From assembly GCA_000827205.1 (NCBI GenBank), contig KN832554.1:365263-429262 (forward strand): a stretch of 64,000 nucleotides of DNA, written 5' to 3'. Shown piece by piece: positions 12,001 to 23,551 of this stretch. The first letter of the stretch is position 1. Every line of letters begins with the position of its first letter. Below the pieces are notes generated by a model that saw nothing but the letters and a program-made list of their open reading frames with translations, was not told where the DNA came from and searched no databases. A program made the position numbers and the translations under genes. Source of the stretch: Plicaturopsis crispa FD-325 SS-3. Lineage: Eukaryota > Basidiomycota > Agaricomycetes > Amylocorticiales > Amylocorticiaceae.

Positions 12001-13705
12001 CGCGACGTCGGGGATGCTTTATTTGTCGAAGGGGGGCGGGGGAAGTTGTCGCGGGGATGACAGAATGGCCTGGGGTATTATTGAACCGTGGGTGTCGTAA
12101 AATTGACGCAGTTCTGCATCAATGTTCAGCGGTCGTCTGGTCGCTCCGAAGCAGGGTGCAGAAGGGAATCCGAGGAAGGAACTGGAAGGAACTATGCAGT
12201 AAGCTAGAGCGGTCCATTTCGAACTTAAAAACGGCCAGGGATGGCTAGACGAGGAGATATTAAGTCAGAATTAGCCAGGACGACATGATTATCTTTGGAG
12301 GTACTCGCCAACTCGCACTTGTTATCGTGCTCAAAGCCATGCTATGAGCTCTACACGGTTGATCATCTGTAGAGGTGCGTCCCCGTGCGCCGCGCAAGAT
12401 CAAATGCCCTCTGTAACGCAATAGAAGCGATGGCACAATATATCGCCTGTGAGCTCGAGCAGCCCTCGAAGGGGCATTGAATGCAGTCCGTGCTGATGAA
12501 TCTTGATGCATACGTGAACTTTACGCACCGCGACATTATAAACGGCGAACGTGCCGAACTGCGGGAGGGAAGGCGCGAGAAGACGCACTCTGACAGCGTA
12601 CTGGAGCGCACGAGGTCGATTCCCACCACACACGCTGGGAATATTGCGCTATGCTTGCACCTGAGCTGCCGGCGGCGCGTGCATGCTCGCACATATTCGA
12701 AGCCAGGGGCAAAGAATACCTCTGGAGAGCGACCTTCTTTAACATGGCTCCACAGTGCACGCGTCTTCTCTCTCCTGCCCACTGCGGATACGGGACGGCG
12801 TGCCTGGGCCAGCAGTTCACGGACGCTGAGATACAAACGAGCCTCATGTACGCGTCTCATGTCTACTTTACTTCAATGCGGTTAGAGCTGGCACGTTCTG
12901 TCAGAAGAGATAGAGGTGCTTTTCACGTACAATTTACTACTTGTGCGGCGCCACGTTCAACGTCGCCTGAAGTACGTCCAGTCCTGTGGTTCAAGTGCAC
13001 TCGACAAGCTCGGTCGTCCGGGGCCGCAAATCCTGCGCATGCGAGATGGTGACATTGTAGCATCTGCTTGCTTGCTTGCATGAATCGGATAAGAGCACGA
13101 TCGGATCTAGTCTGCATCAATAGGCATCAATCCGCTCGCGATCCGTTCACTTTGAACTAGATCGACGCTGACGATGTCGGTGGCACCGCTTGGCACCGGT
13201 GTTCAATCCTACACAAGTGCAGCGGATCGCTGTGATCGTGCGTCGTCGATCAATTATTATGCGGCGTTGAGTGCAGTGTACCATTACAAGGAGACCAGCA
13301 AAATAAAATACCGTTTCTTTCGCCGGTCGAGGGGGTAGAATAAACGGGCCCGAAATGCCGTCGTGGACATTATTTTTTTGTCTTCCCAAAGAGACTCTAA
13401 TTTGCGAGCGAGCACATGAACAGGGCATAAGGAACGGCAGAAAGTGCTCCACCGCGCGCAGCGACGTCGCTCTCTCGGAGCCTGAAGCTTGGGGTCCATA
13501 ATTTTTCGCACGTGTGAAGGTTCCGGTTGCCGACTGGCCCCATCCGACGACTGCTCCGCTGACTGTCTTTTCCTCTTTCCCATCACAATCTGGTTCCGTT
13601 TCTCGGTTTCCTGCCATCTTGCCAACGCGAAGACATCGCAAAACCTTGCTAAAGCACTCGGAAGTCGATAATAGGCATATAAACTCAGCAAACACGGCCA
13701 GCAGA
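9093..13705. other. 4.6 kb gene-poor region
   Basis: No open frame longer than about 190 codons occurs and none shows a recognisable domain, plausible splice chain or the GC-rich codon use of neighbouring genes. Overlapping frames on both strands around 12360-12890 are mutually exclusive shadows. No inverted-repeat ends, target duplications, tRNA or long tandem repeats were seen. It may be decayed sequence or long regulatory DNA upstream of the ING gene. Confidence 0.55.
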
Positions 13706-15674
13706 ATGAGTGGCGTCGTTCCCAATCTCGAGGAGGCTGCGGTAGTCGCGGCAGACTACATATCCAGTTAGTATTATTGCCATCATCGCGTGTAATTTCC
13801 TGCTAATAATCCGACCGTTTCATCTCATATTGCATCGTGTGTCCGCCTTGGCGCGTTATCGAACGTTCTTGCCTAATCAGGCCTCGATAGCCTACCCAGC
13901 GAGGTCCAGCATCTCCTCAACGAGATCAGGATCAAGGATACTGCAACTCAAGGTGCGGGTTATCTGGCCATGCAAGCCGCGGTCTCGATACTCATTGATC
14001 CGCGTCCCGTTAACCTCGTTTATACTATTCCTGCGGCCGTTTCACTCCGTCGTCATTATTAACTTATGCCCGCTGTGCACCAACGCCTCGGTCGACACTC
14101 TGGCTAATCTCCATACCGATTCTCCGACACCCCGCTTTTCATTCACCGCCCCAGAACTCGAACAGGAGATCAGGAAAGAACAGTCGCGGTACATCCGGCA
14201 CTCCCTACGGAGCGCGTCGACCGCGGCGGCGCTGCCGGCCAAAGACACGGACCTGCCCGCGAGCATCGCGCAGCGGTACACGCGTATCCACACGCTCGCG
14301 GACGAGAAGATCGCGCTGGCTGAGCGCGTGGCGATGCTCATCCAGCGCGCGAAGAACCGCCTCGACCACGATCTGCAGCGCATACACGTGCTGCAGGGCG
14401 ACGCGCCCGCGGACGCGCCGCCCCTCGCGGCGTTTGGCGGGGGGCATGCGAATCCCGCGCTGAAGATCACGGAGAGCCTGCGTAATGCGATACAGCCCAC
14501 GCCCTCCCCTGTTCCGGATACGCGCCAGGCGAGTCCCGCGGCTGCGCATCATGCGGGGCCCGTGCAGAAAAGTGTGTAACGCGTTCCTCCCGCTCTTTGT
14601 TTGTTTGTTTGTTTCTTTGTTTCCCATCCCGCATTCCCTTTCATCATGTATACCTATCTATACCTAAACCTACCGCCGGCCTGAAACGAAACCGCCCCTG
14701 CTTTAATTCTGTATCCTTTGCTTTGGTTTCGGCCCTTTGCTTTGCTTCCATTTCGGCCCTTTGTTCACACCCTTGTTCTCTTTGTTATAGAGCGGAAACT
14801 CACGGCGGCGACAACGAACGCGTCGATCAAGCTGCCGTCGCCCGCGCCGGTGGCCCCCGCGCCGAGCCTGCACGGCACGACGCAGCGCTCGCGGCTGTCG
14901 CAGCAGGTGCACCCGCCGCGCGCCACGCCGTCGGACGCGGACGCGGAGGGCGAGGACGACATGGACGAGGGCGCCGATGGGGAGGAGGGCGGGGACCAGG
15001 AGGATAAGGAGATTTATTGTTTCTGCCAGAAGCTTTCGTATGGAGAGGTGCGTACCGCGAAGACGCTCGGGCGGCTGCTTGAGCGCCCTTTGTGCTTCTG
15101 TTTGCCGTTTGTGGGTAATGAGCGTTTGTTTATTCACCGCCTCCCCCCGTTATCTCTGCAGATGATTGCGTGCGATAACCAGGACTGTCCGTACCAATGG
15201 GTGAGTGCCTCAACTACATCATCATTCTTTGACGCGGACGCGGCACAGCTGCTGTGCGACCGTTACTCTATTCCCTTTCCCGTTCCCATTACTATACCCC
15301 TTCCCCTTCCTTCTTTCCCTTGCTTCTTTGTATTGTTTCATTTCATTCTACGGCTTGGACGCTTCTATTCATAGCCTCGTTTCTGCCCGTGCTCGCCGAT
15401 TCACCGTCTTTCCCCCTCCCTTTCCCTCTGCCTTCCTTCCCTCTTCCTTCCTCCCACGCCCCCTCCCCTGTTATCGCGTCTGCTTTACCGCGCCTGACTT
15501 TGACGCTAACCTTGACGCGCTCACCGGCAGTTCCACCTCCCATGCGTGAACCTGAAAGCGGGCGTGCCGCTTCCGGAGGTGTTCTTCTGCGCGGAGTGCA
15601 TACGCAGCGGCGCGACGGACGCGTATGTGCGCAAGGGCGCGGCGGCGGTGCAGAGGAAGGGGCGGAAGAAGTAG
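13706..15674 (+). CDS. ING-family chromatin protein with PHD finger
   Basis: ING proteins (yeast Pho23, Yng1, Yng2) tether histone acetyltransferase or deacetylase complexes to H3K4-trimethylated nucleosomes. The start at 13706 gives MSGVVPNLEEAAVVAADYIS, continuing over introns as SLDSLPSEVQHLLNEIRIKD and ELEQEIRKEQSRYIRHSLRS, the helical N-terminal ING domain. A low-complexity linker contains a basic patch (KKRKL) and an acidic Glu/Asp stretch. The C-terminal PHD finger reads YCFCQKLSYGEMIACDN, CPYQWFHLPCVNL and VFFCAECIR, with all C4HC3 ligands present and the aromatic Tyr and Trp of the methyl-lysine cage. The introns are unusually long for this window (about 110-330 nt). Which paralogue it is (Pho23, Yng1 or Yng2 type) is not decided. 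Confidence 0.92.
14595..14622. repeat. GTTT microsatellite in an intron of the ING gene
   Basis: A run of TTTG units with one interruption lies in the 219 nt intron at about 14572-14790. Farther along the same intron a pyrimidine-rich motif ending in TTCGGCCCTTTG occurs twice, so slippage may have lengthened this intron. Confidence 0.75.
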
Positions 15675-15739
15675 GGTGCGGCGTGCGGCGCGAGGGCGTC
15701 TTCTCTATGGTGGGTCGCTCCGTATGTGTTGTACCGGCG

Positions 15740-15965
15740 GTAGGAGGAAGGGAGGGGGCACCGTATGGAGGGATGCGCCCTTATGGAGGGAGGAGCGCCG
15801 TATGGAGGGAGGGATGCGCACCGGCGGTATGTGGATATCGGCGTATGTGTGGATGCGCCCCGGCCGTATGTGCGCCGTATGGAGGTGCACCGTATGCACG
15901 TGTGTATGTATGCGTCTTCGGACGTATGTGTGGATGTATGTATTGTATGTGCGTATGTATTCGAC
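15740..15965. repeat. Degenerate GTATG / GTATGGAGG repeat block
   Basis: The motif CGTATGGAGGGATGCGC and shorter derivatives (GTATGTGTGGATG, GTATGTGCG) recur with variable spacing downstream of the ING stop codon. The units are imperfect, which fits an old, diverging minisatellite in the 3' flank of ING. Confidence 0.7.
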
Positions 15966-16175
15966 GTTAACGTTATATGACCTGCTCCTCCTTTCCCTCC
16001 GAGTCGAAATTGCTCCCCTTTCGCGCTCGATATTACGCCCCTCAGGTCTCGGGCTTCCCCCCCTCTTTGGCCACAGGCTTCGTCAGCCCGTAGTCATCGT
16101 AAGCCCTTCTCCATTCCTTCCGTGTACGGTACCCGCGTCTCTGTATATGCATGCTATACATCGGACTCTGCATAC

Positions 16176-16251
16176 GCATCCTGTATATCCTGTACACTAT
16201 GTACCAATTCCATACCAATTGCATCCTGTATATCCTGTATACTACCAATTG
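16176..16251. repeat. Repeated GCATCCTGTATATCCTGTA units
   Basis: GCATCCTGTATATCCTGTA occurs at about 16176 and again at 16221. The copies are separated and followed by three occurrences of TACCAATT, forming a two-copy repeat of about 45 bp. Confidence 0.75.
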
Positions 16252-16375
16252 CACGCGCGTGCGTCATTGCTCGCGCGCAGCGGGCAGCGGTGCACAACTA
16301 AGCGTATGCGAATTCATTCCTCGGGGCCCGCATGGAGGTCTCTCGGGGTGTAACTGCCCGGACGACTCGCAGTAA

Positions 16376-16443
16376 CTGCCCGGGCAGTAGCACGTACCCC
16401 CCGGGCAGTAGCACGTACCCCCCGGGCAGTAGCACGTACCCAC
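16376..16443. repeat. 21-bp tandem repeat, three copies
   Basis: The unit CGGGCAGTAGCACGTACCCC starts at 16381, 16402 and 16423, giving an exact 21 bp period. Each copy carries a CCCGGG palindrome at its edge. A partial related unit (AACTGCCCGG) precedes the array. Confidence 0.85.
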
Positions 16444-18327
16444 TCGGCGCGAAGCTTCAAGGGCTCGACACAGGCACCCATAATTCCTTCGTTGTGACTG
16501 CGAGCCCGTGCCGCGGCGACAGCATCCGTGCCACGTAACCACGTCACTTCAACCTGGGCTGCTCAAGGAAACGCACGTGCGCATTAGAACACCGGCGGAG
16601 GAGGGTGCGGGCTCCTGCGGCCCTGCCCTGTCCGCGCACATTCGACCAACCGTGACGATTCAGATACTAGATGCGATGCAGGTGCGTGACGATTCAGGTG
16701 CGACGTGACGATTTACCATTCGCGGCGCACGATACACGGTGACGATGGGAGGGAGGGGAGCGTAATTAAGCCGCAAGGGGCGCGGTGAAACGGGCAACTG
16801 TATTTAAGGTGTGTGTGGGTGCATCGTCCATGGATCCGGAGCGCGAACTCAGATGGCGACCGCGACCGCGAACTCAAATTGCAGACGCTGCAGGAAGATT
16901 CCCCCGCGGCCACGGAGCAAGCACCCACAATGAATGAACGAACTTTGAATGGATTGTTGATGGGGACGGGCGATGCAGTGTGGCGTCAGGACTCAGCGAA
17001 GCCTATATACATAGATGGATGGATGTGCCAAACTAGTACTTGTGACGAGTCGCACCTCCTGGGACGTGAACGCGGTCAAAACACAGAGGAAGCCCTGCAC
17101 TGCGCGAGAAAGGGCTCAGAAGATCCACCCAGTCAGACGCACACGCAGACGCTCCGGTACGTGCGGACGTACACCCTCCCACCCTCCACGGACGTCAACG
17201 TTCGCACCGTGCATTGTGCACCGTAATTACTCTAATGCGCTGCGCACACTGTATCTGACACCCCGCACATGCTTGCCATATCGACACTCGCAGCCTGTCG
17301 GTGGCATAGAGGCATAGGCGAACCACGTTATCTGGACTGAGACGTGCGCTCAGCTCGGGTGGGCCGATATGTAAAATAAATAATAAGTAATCGTCTATTG
17401 CTTGCGCCCAGAAAGAATCGAATTCGGCACCGGGGGGGCCAAACAAACAAGGTGTGCTGGCGTGGGTACGTGCCTGCTCCCCAGAGGGGTGGGTCCGTAG
17501 AGTCTGTACAGGGAATGCGGGCACTGCTGGCGTCTGTCTCATAGAGCGATGGGGTGCAAAGAGCAATGGCGTGTTCGATAATGGGGGGACGGGGTGGCGC
17601 GAGGACGGGGCGACCCTTCGTGCGGACAGGCGGGCGGACGTGAGGGTTCTTTTCGTGCACTTCCATATGGCGAATCTACATTGCGATACGGCAGTCGGGA
17701 ACGGGCGACGGTACGTACGCTTGCACGATAAAGAAAAAAGAAAAAGAAAAGAAAACGATAAAGGAACAGACTTGAATCTGCGACAGATACGAAACGCGCA
17801 GAACGAGAGCACCTTGTCGCAGGAGGCCAGCAAAGGAGATGAGACAACGCCCAGTCTGTTCAGTCGATGGAAAGAAGGGCAGCAACGGGACGGAGGCAAA
17901 GAAGCCTGGGAGTGGTGACCGGGGGGCTGGGACTTGTTGGAGATTGAGACCCCGCTACGACCCGGGATTGCGGACAGGGGAGTGGTGCAGTTTCGGCACG
18001 TGCATGGGCCTCGTCGGAGCCTAAAGACGGTTAAGTCCGCTAAGCTCGATCGGGCGATGGTGCACAGCTTCAGGAGACTTCCGGATTAGGCAATGGACCC
18101 TGGCGAACGGGGGATTCCCTCATAACCACGCCTTTTCCGCCGAAATCTCACTCTGTCGTTTCTCTGAGCCTCTGCAGGTTCGACAGCATCCATCATCCTC
18201 GACGCCGCAATATCTTTATTCGCCCTTTAAACAATACCGTATTTTACGACCTCAAAACCTGCGCATTCGTCGTATGTTCGCTCTTTTGTCGTTGTATAAA
18301 CGTACAAGAACTAACGACACATACAGC

Positions 18328-20073
18328 ATGGACAACCTCCACTTTGAATATACCGCGTATTCAGACTCCTCATCCGCTCCAAGAACGCCCTCGCCCCGCT
18401 CAGACGACCTCCAGTCGCCGTACACGCACTCCCCACACCACTACAAGCAAAATCTCGACATGGAGCCCGTCCGCAACATCTTTGCTGACCCCCACGACGA
18501 CCACACCGTCGTCCCAGAGTCCCGCATCGTCGACGGAGCCCCCTTCTGGAACGGCATGCACAACGGGCCCTTTTACGCGGGCTCGCGCGGCTCCCTCCTC
18601 CAGGAGCTCTACGACGAGCAGATGGCCCCGGAGCAGCACGAGGTCTACAGCGCGGAGCCACACTACACCAACGGCGGCGACTGGCAGATGAGCAATAACG
18701 ACAGGATGCACATGCAGCACCAGCAGCAGCACGCGCACGTCCGCGAATACACGAGTGCACCCCGGCGCGCGACCTTCCCCTACGTGCGACGCGACCACCC
18801 GGACCAGTCGCTGCAGCAGTACGCGCCCTCCTACGCGGACAGCGCAAACGTCCTGCACCACCCGCACCACCCCCACCACGCGCACTACGCCTCGCGCCAG
18901 GACGCGCTCTACGGCGACGACCGCTCCCCACACCACCTCCCGCTCTCCGCCGAGCCCTCCGCCCTGCACGGCAGCGAGCAGCAGCAGTACCTCCCGATGA
19001 TGTCCTCCTCCCCGCACGCGGGCTACCGCGACATGAACGTCAAAGTCGAGGACTCCGCGCCGGTGATGGTGCCCTCGCAGACGCCGTTCTACCGGCCGGG
19101 CGACGCGCACGGGGGCGGGGGGATGGCGATGTCGTACCTGTCGCCGCACACGGGCCTGCCGGTGCAGCACACGGACGACGCGGCGTCGAAGGAGACGCAG
19201 TACCTCCGCCGAAGGTGCTTCAACTGCCACACGACCGAGCCCCCCTCGTGGCGCCGCTCGACGCTCAACCCGGGGAAAATCGTGTGCAACAAGTGTGGCC
19301 TGTATGAGCGCACGCATTTGCGCCCGCGGCCGCTGCGCTTCGACGAGCTCAGGGCGGGGAATAAGTCGAGGAAGCAGACGAAGGCGCTGGGAGGGAGCCC
19401 GAAGACGGGCGCGAAGCTCGGTGCGCTGGCGAAGAAGGAGCAGCAGCAACAGCAACAGAGGGAGTACGGCCAGCTCGTGCGCCGCAGCTCCGTCTCCTCG
19501 TCGCACTCCGGCAGCGGCACCAGCGACTGGGACGATACCCGTGAGTCCCCCCCTCTGCGCGCGTATAGCAGCCCAGCCTAACGGTGTGGTTTTGGTATTG
19601 ACCTAGTCTCCGGGTACTCGTCAGGTTCGAATCCGCCCTCGACGTACAACTCGCCCTCGCAGCAGCCCTTCCCCATCCCGCGCGACCCGCACTCGCAGTC
19701 CCCGCCCATGCCCCCCCTCGACGGCGGCATCCGCCTCCCCAACGCGCCCCTCTCCGATATCGCGTCCATGCAGCAGCAGCAGCAATCCGGGTCGCCACAC
19801 CTTGCCAACAATCCCCAGCCCGGCTCGCCGCGCAAGGCCGCGACACTGCCCTCGCCGTTCTACAGCAACGGCAACGGGTACCCGGGGCAAAACGGCAGCA
19901 ACGGGAATGGGCGCGCGCCGCTGCCGGAGCGCCGCCATACGAGCAGCGAGATCGACGTGCCCGCCGCGGGGAGCTGGCAGCCTATGCCCGAGCTCAAGGA
20001 GGGTGGTGCCGGCGCGCGCGGGCGGAGCGATAGCACGCCTGCGCTCGTACAGCCTGCTGCCGTCGCCACATGA
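18328..20073 (+). CDS. GATA-type zinc-finger transcription factor
   Basis: A nuclear DNA-binding regulator with one C-terminal-half GATA finger (19210-19310): CFNCHTTEPPSWRRSTLNP then CNKCGLYERTHLRPRP. The spacing is C-x2-C-x19-C-x2-C by my count, longer than the x17 or x18 of typical GATA fingers. A basic tail (KSRKQTK) follows. The first exon also carries His-rich (HHPHHPHHAHY) and Gln-rich low-complexity regions that may act in activation. A single intron at about 19540-19606 precedes a second Ser/Pro/Gly/Asn-rich exon ending at 20073. The start at 18328 (MDNLHFEYTAYS) is the only in-frame ATG with a sensible leader. GC content is very high, giving long antisense frames that are artefacts. 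Confidence 0.92.
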
Positions 20074-21264
20074 GTCCTCCCTTCCCTCCCCCTCCTTCGC
20101 GCATTGTGTGCTGTGTTTCGTTCGATGGTTCGCCGACGTGTTGAATTATTTATTTATTGGCCTCGTCCTCGTTCTACACCAACCCACCAAAAGACCGTAC
20201 CCGACCGACCAACAACCAACCCAACCCCATATACCGCCCGGTTTATACAGCTGGCCCGCAGCGAGCAATACCCCCTTCACACCCACCTCGCCTTCCTCCC
20301 TCTGTACTACAGTCGCAACAATGTACTCCTCCATTGCACTTTGCATCCTATATCTCCTCCCGCCGTCCCACTCGTGCTCGCCAGGCCGCCGTCCGTTCTT
20401 GCTTGCTTCATTCATTGATTGCTTCATTGATCACTACTTTATTCCTTTCTTGCGTTATTCTGGCTCGATTTCTCGCTGTTGTCTTCACGCCTTTTTCCGC
20501 TCGTTATCTCTCTTTGCGTATACTGACTCACTCACTCTGGTTTACTTCAATCGCGACCCACATCCCCGCCGCTGTGGACGCTCCCTGGCTATCTATTGGC
20601 GGGACGCTCGCTATGTTGCTCTGACTGCTGCTATACCACCACCCACCCGCGCAAGCGCTTAATGTAATAACACAACCCTAACTAGACATCGTACGCAATC
20701 GATCAAATATGTAACTCATCCTGCGCCTGCTGCACTTAGTCGGAAGTCCTGTGTGACTTGTAAGTGAACTGGGAGGCTGGTGACGCTTGTGGACTGGGAG
20801 GTAAATTGGGGGACGCTCGGAGGGGTGAAACGTGCGATAAGAGTACAGGTTCCGGGGCCCTGTCCGTCCGGTCCTGCTTTCCCCGTTAACGTTCGCCCCG
20901 CCTGCCGCCTGCTCAAGGTGAAACGCGAGCTGCAGGCGCTAACTCTGAACTTTCGGCCAAGTATACTCACTACTCAGCTCGAGTGGCGAGGCTGTACATA
21001 GCACTGAGTCTGTGGCGAGCGGGCGTCCCGGCCGCGTCTGTCTATTACTCTTCTTGTACAGCGAGTGACTAGTGGCCTGCGATTGCGATACCACCCCCTG
21101 CAGCGCTTGGTGCATAGCCCATGCCAAGTACCGCCCCAGTGCTGAAACGCCCCACTGGCCACATACATAGACTAGCGCGAACGTTTCCTCTCGAAAGGTG
21201 TGTGTGTACCTGGTGAGGCGCCTGAACGCTTTACCCGCGCCCCGGAGATGCGGGTGTGACGACT
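20074..21264. other. 3' flank of the GATA gene, no gene seen
   Basis: CT-rich sequence follows the GATA stop, probably the 3' untranslated region and spacer. A frame of 286 codons (19802-20662) starts inside the GATA second exon in another frame and is treated as a composition artefact. Confidence 0.55.
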
Positions 21265-21274
21265 TACGAGGGCA

Positions 21275-21630
21275 GGCCCCCGGCAACTCCTATAGAGGTC
21301 CCTCGCCCAGGTGGATAAATTTTGGCCTCTGACGACCAAGTTTCCCGTCAAAAAAGTGGATAAGGTGCTCGTGTTTTGTGATTTCCCCTCGCAAGGTGGA
21401 TAAATGCTGGACGGCGGGACCCTCAGCGACAACCCAACAGCAATTTATTTTTGACGAAACACTCACCAGATGGTCCGACTTTCGGACAAAATTATATTTT
21501 TGACCCAAATTTGGACCTTTCCCCTCGCAAGTTGGATAAAAAATGGCCAAATCGAGACAGATTTTGATGGATAAATCTCAGCAGCTTTTTGGAAAAGTGC
21601 GAGGGACCTCTATAGGAGTTGCCGGGGGCC
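21275..21630. mobile_element. Non-autonomous DNA transposon (MITE), intact ends
   Basis: The 356 bp element has perfect 32 bp terminal inverted repeats at 21275-21306 and 21599-21630, beginning GGCCCCCGGCAACTCC. It is flanked on both sides by an exact 10 bp direct repeat TACGAGGGCA (21265-21274 and 21631-21640). A duplication of 9-11 bp is typical of Mutator-like elements, so a MULE-derived MITE is the best guess; other TIR superfamilies cannot be excluded. There is no transposase. The interior repeats a motif like CCTCGCAAGGTGGATAAA. Perfect ends and target duplication suggest a recent insertion. Confidence 0.9.
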
Positions 21631-21640
21631 TACGAGGGCA

Positions 21641-23551
21641 GGATGCATAATTAATGCTGCCTTGCTTTGGTTCTGTCGTTTCTGGTTTCTTTCCGTATGG
21701 AGGCTTCGACACGGAGGCCCCTTCCCGCCGGCTCAGAGCGCACCCCAGAATATTCCATACCAATTTGTTGTTTGTTGAGTAAGAACGATGCAGAAGAACG
21801 CGTTGCAAGCGGTCCGCGACGCGGCTCGCGGGCAGAGGTGGGTCAGCCTGAGGAAGTTATCGGGAATAATTATACAGGAAGTATCTCCAAACGTACGCAC
21901 TGGGACCGCGAGCACGGTGTGCATATGTATGTAATTAATTATTACAGCAGCGGTAAGCAGTACCATTGCGGGGACAGTAGAATACTCAGGAGTCAGGACA
22001 TACTACGAGGCGCCTTCGGACGTATGTGCCCCTTATCCAAAGCGCCAGGACGTGTCGCTTATGCCCCGCAGATAACTTCGAGAAGACTTCAACGGACTGT
22101 ACATGTCAGGAGGCAGGACGCAGTAAGTACTTAGCGCGGCGGACGCAGTTAATGGTGGCAGGACAGGGCGATAAGGTAATGGAGATGCGTCTGCGTCGGA
22201 TTTAAATCCGTATTTGCATTATCTGCCTGTGCATGAGGTGCGCGCGGAGGGGCGGGAGGTCCGCAGGGGATAGAGGAGTGATGGCACTTACTTACAAAGT
22301 CCATTAATCCAAGTTGCGCCGCCTCGACGCAAAAGTCGAGTATTACTAACTTACTTGGTCTGCGATAACACGCCGCCGCGGTACCGCGCTATCGCATCTC
22401 CAGCAGGAGGTAATCCTGTGGAACCACAGCCCTGTGTGTGCGTCAGGACGCCGGCAAGGACAGGTTTATCGACCGGTAATCTCGAGTAGTACGCTGAAAG
22501 TGGTAGAAAGTCCCTCGTACTTGCGAACCTGAACATGGAATGAGCGCGAGCAATGGCACAGTGGGATGAAAATCACCTGTATAGTATACGTAGTAATCAC
22601 ACGAGGATATGATCATGCGTTGATCATAGGCGTACTGGTGCACCGGCCTGCGTTGGGAGAACCTCGTGACTGCCCGACGACCGACGACGCGCATAACGTC
22701 GTAGATATGTGCAGCTGCAGCGCTGCTGCGATGCCGACGAGTCCACAGGACTCACTTTTCCCCCATCTGCGCAGGGTTGTACGGTGCTAAATTGTAAATG
22801 GAATTAATTCGTTAGGGTCGGTAGAGAGCGGGTGCAGAGGCAAGGCACACTCACCGGTGACCATATACTCATGATAGTTTGGTATGTACGATGCTATTCC
22901 TCGCGGAGGCCGATGCGCAAGCAGAGCAGGGCATTTGAATGTCCTATGGAGCGCGTATGACGCGGTAGCAGAAATCAAATGGTTATTGGCTTTGGACCGC
23001 ATGCTATCGTCCACACGCATCGCTTTGTAGGTACCCTGCCGACTAGACGTCGGGAGATATCAATGAGGGCAGTGCGACGCTCCAATGAATCGTAGTACTC
23101 ACATACATATGGATAGGATTTAGTAGCCTCTGCGACATTTTGGCGTGAGCTTGAAAGCTTGGATGACTCCGCTATACAGCCACATCTATAGTCTTCATTT
23201 CCGTCGATCCATCGAATGCTGCGGCGTTTAATGAGAGGATTCAGCCATAAGCAGTGAGCCCTACTTGCGCCGCAATATGATCACAGGGACCTCAGAAGGC
23301 TCCAAGATTTACCATTCTTGCGAGTTAAATTGACTGTCGATGCTCCCCGCGGGCCCGAGCTCTACGCACGACGTGCTGGGAAAAAAGATTGCAGGAAAAC
23401 ATAGATGACAATGACAGATTACAACAAAAATGCGACTTACAAAATGCCTATCCTAGCTCAATAACAAATGCGTACAACGTCCGTCCCACTCCATGCTCAA
23501 TTACAAATGCTTCACCCTTCCATATACCCCCCTGGACCCGCCATGGCGAGA
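21641..23551. other. Intergenic region without a recognised gene
   Basis: 1.9 kb between the MITE and the minus-strand NTF2-like gene. Open frames are short and scattered over all six frames. No domain, splice chain, repeat family or RNA gene was recognised. Confidence 0.55.

Larger units (their letters stand above)
15675..18327. other. Intergenic region upstream of the GATA factor, with tandem repeats
   Basis: 2.65 kb without a credible gene. The first 800 bp hold three separate repeat blocks, listed individually. A purine-only tract rich in AAAGAAAA lies near 17729-17762. The 250 bp before the GATA start are pyrimidine-rich and probably include its promoter and 5' leader. Several overlapping frames on both strands between 17195 and 17918 show no domain. 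Confidence 0.6.

Noticed and set aside
14718-15374. Plus-strand frame of 218 codons through the ING gene
   Set aside because: It reads through real ING exons plus introns; only the exon parts match the family and splice sites explain them.
16376-16443. Possible CRISPR-like array
   Set aside because: Three contiguous 21 bp copies without spacers in a eukaryotic genome; it is a simple tandem repeat.
18400-19506. 368-codon open frame antisense to the GATA gene
   Set aside because: It mirrors the very GC-rich coding exon of the GATA factor, has no domain and is repetitive in the way expected of an antisense shadow.
19621-19640. tRNA B-box-like sequence (GGTTCGAATCC)
   Set aside because: It lies inside the GATA second exon with no A box or cloverleaf around it.
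19802-20662. 286-codon frame overlapping the GATA second exon and its 3' flank
   Set aside because: It is in a different frame from the gene, begins inside it, and is composed of low-complexity Ser/Arg/Pro sequence.
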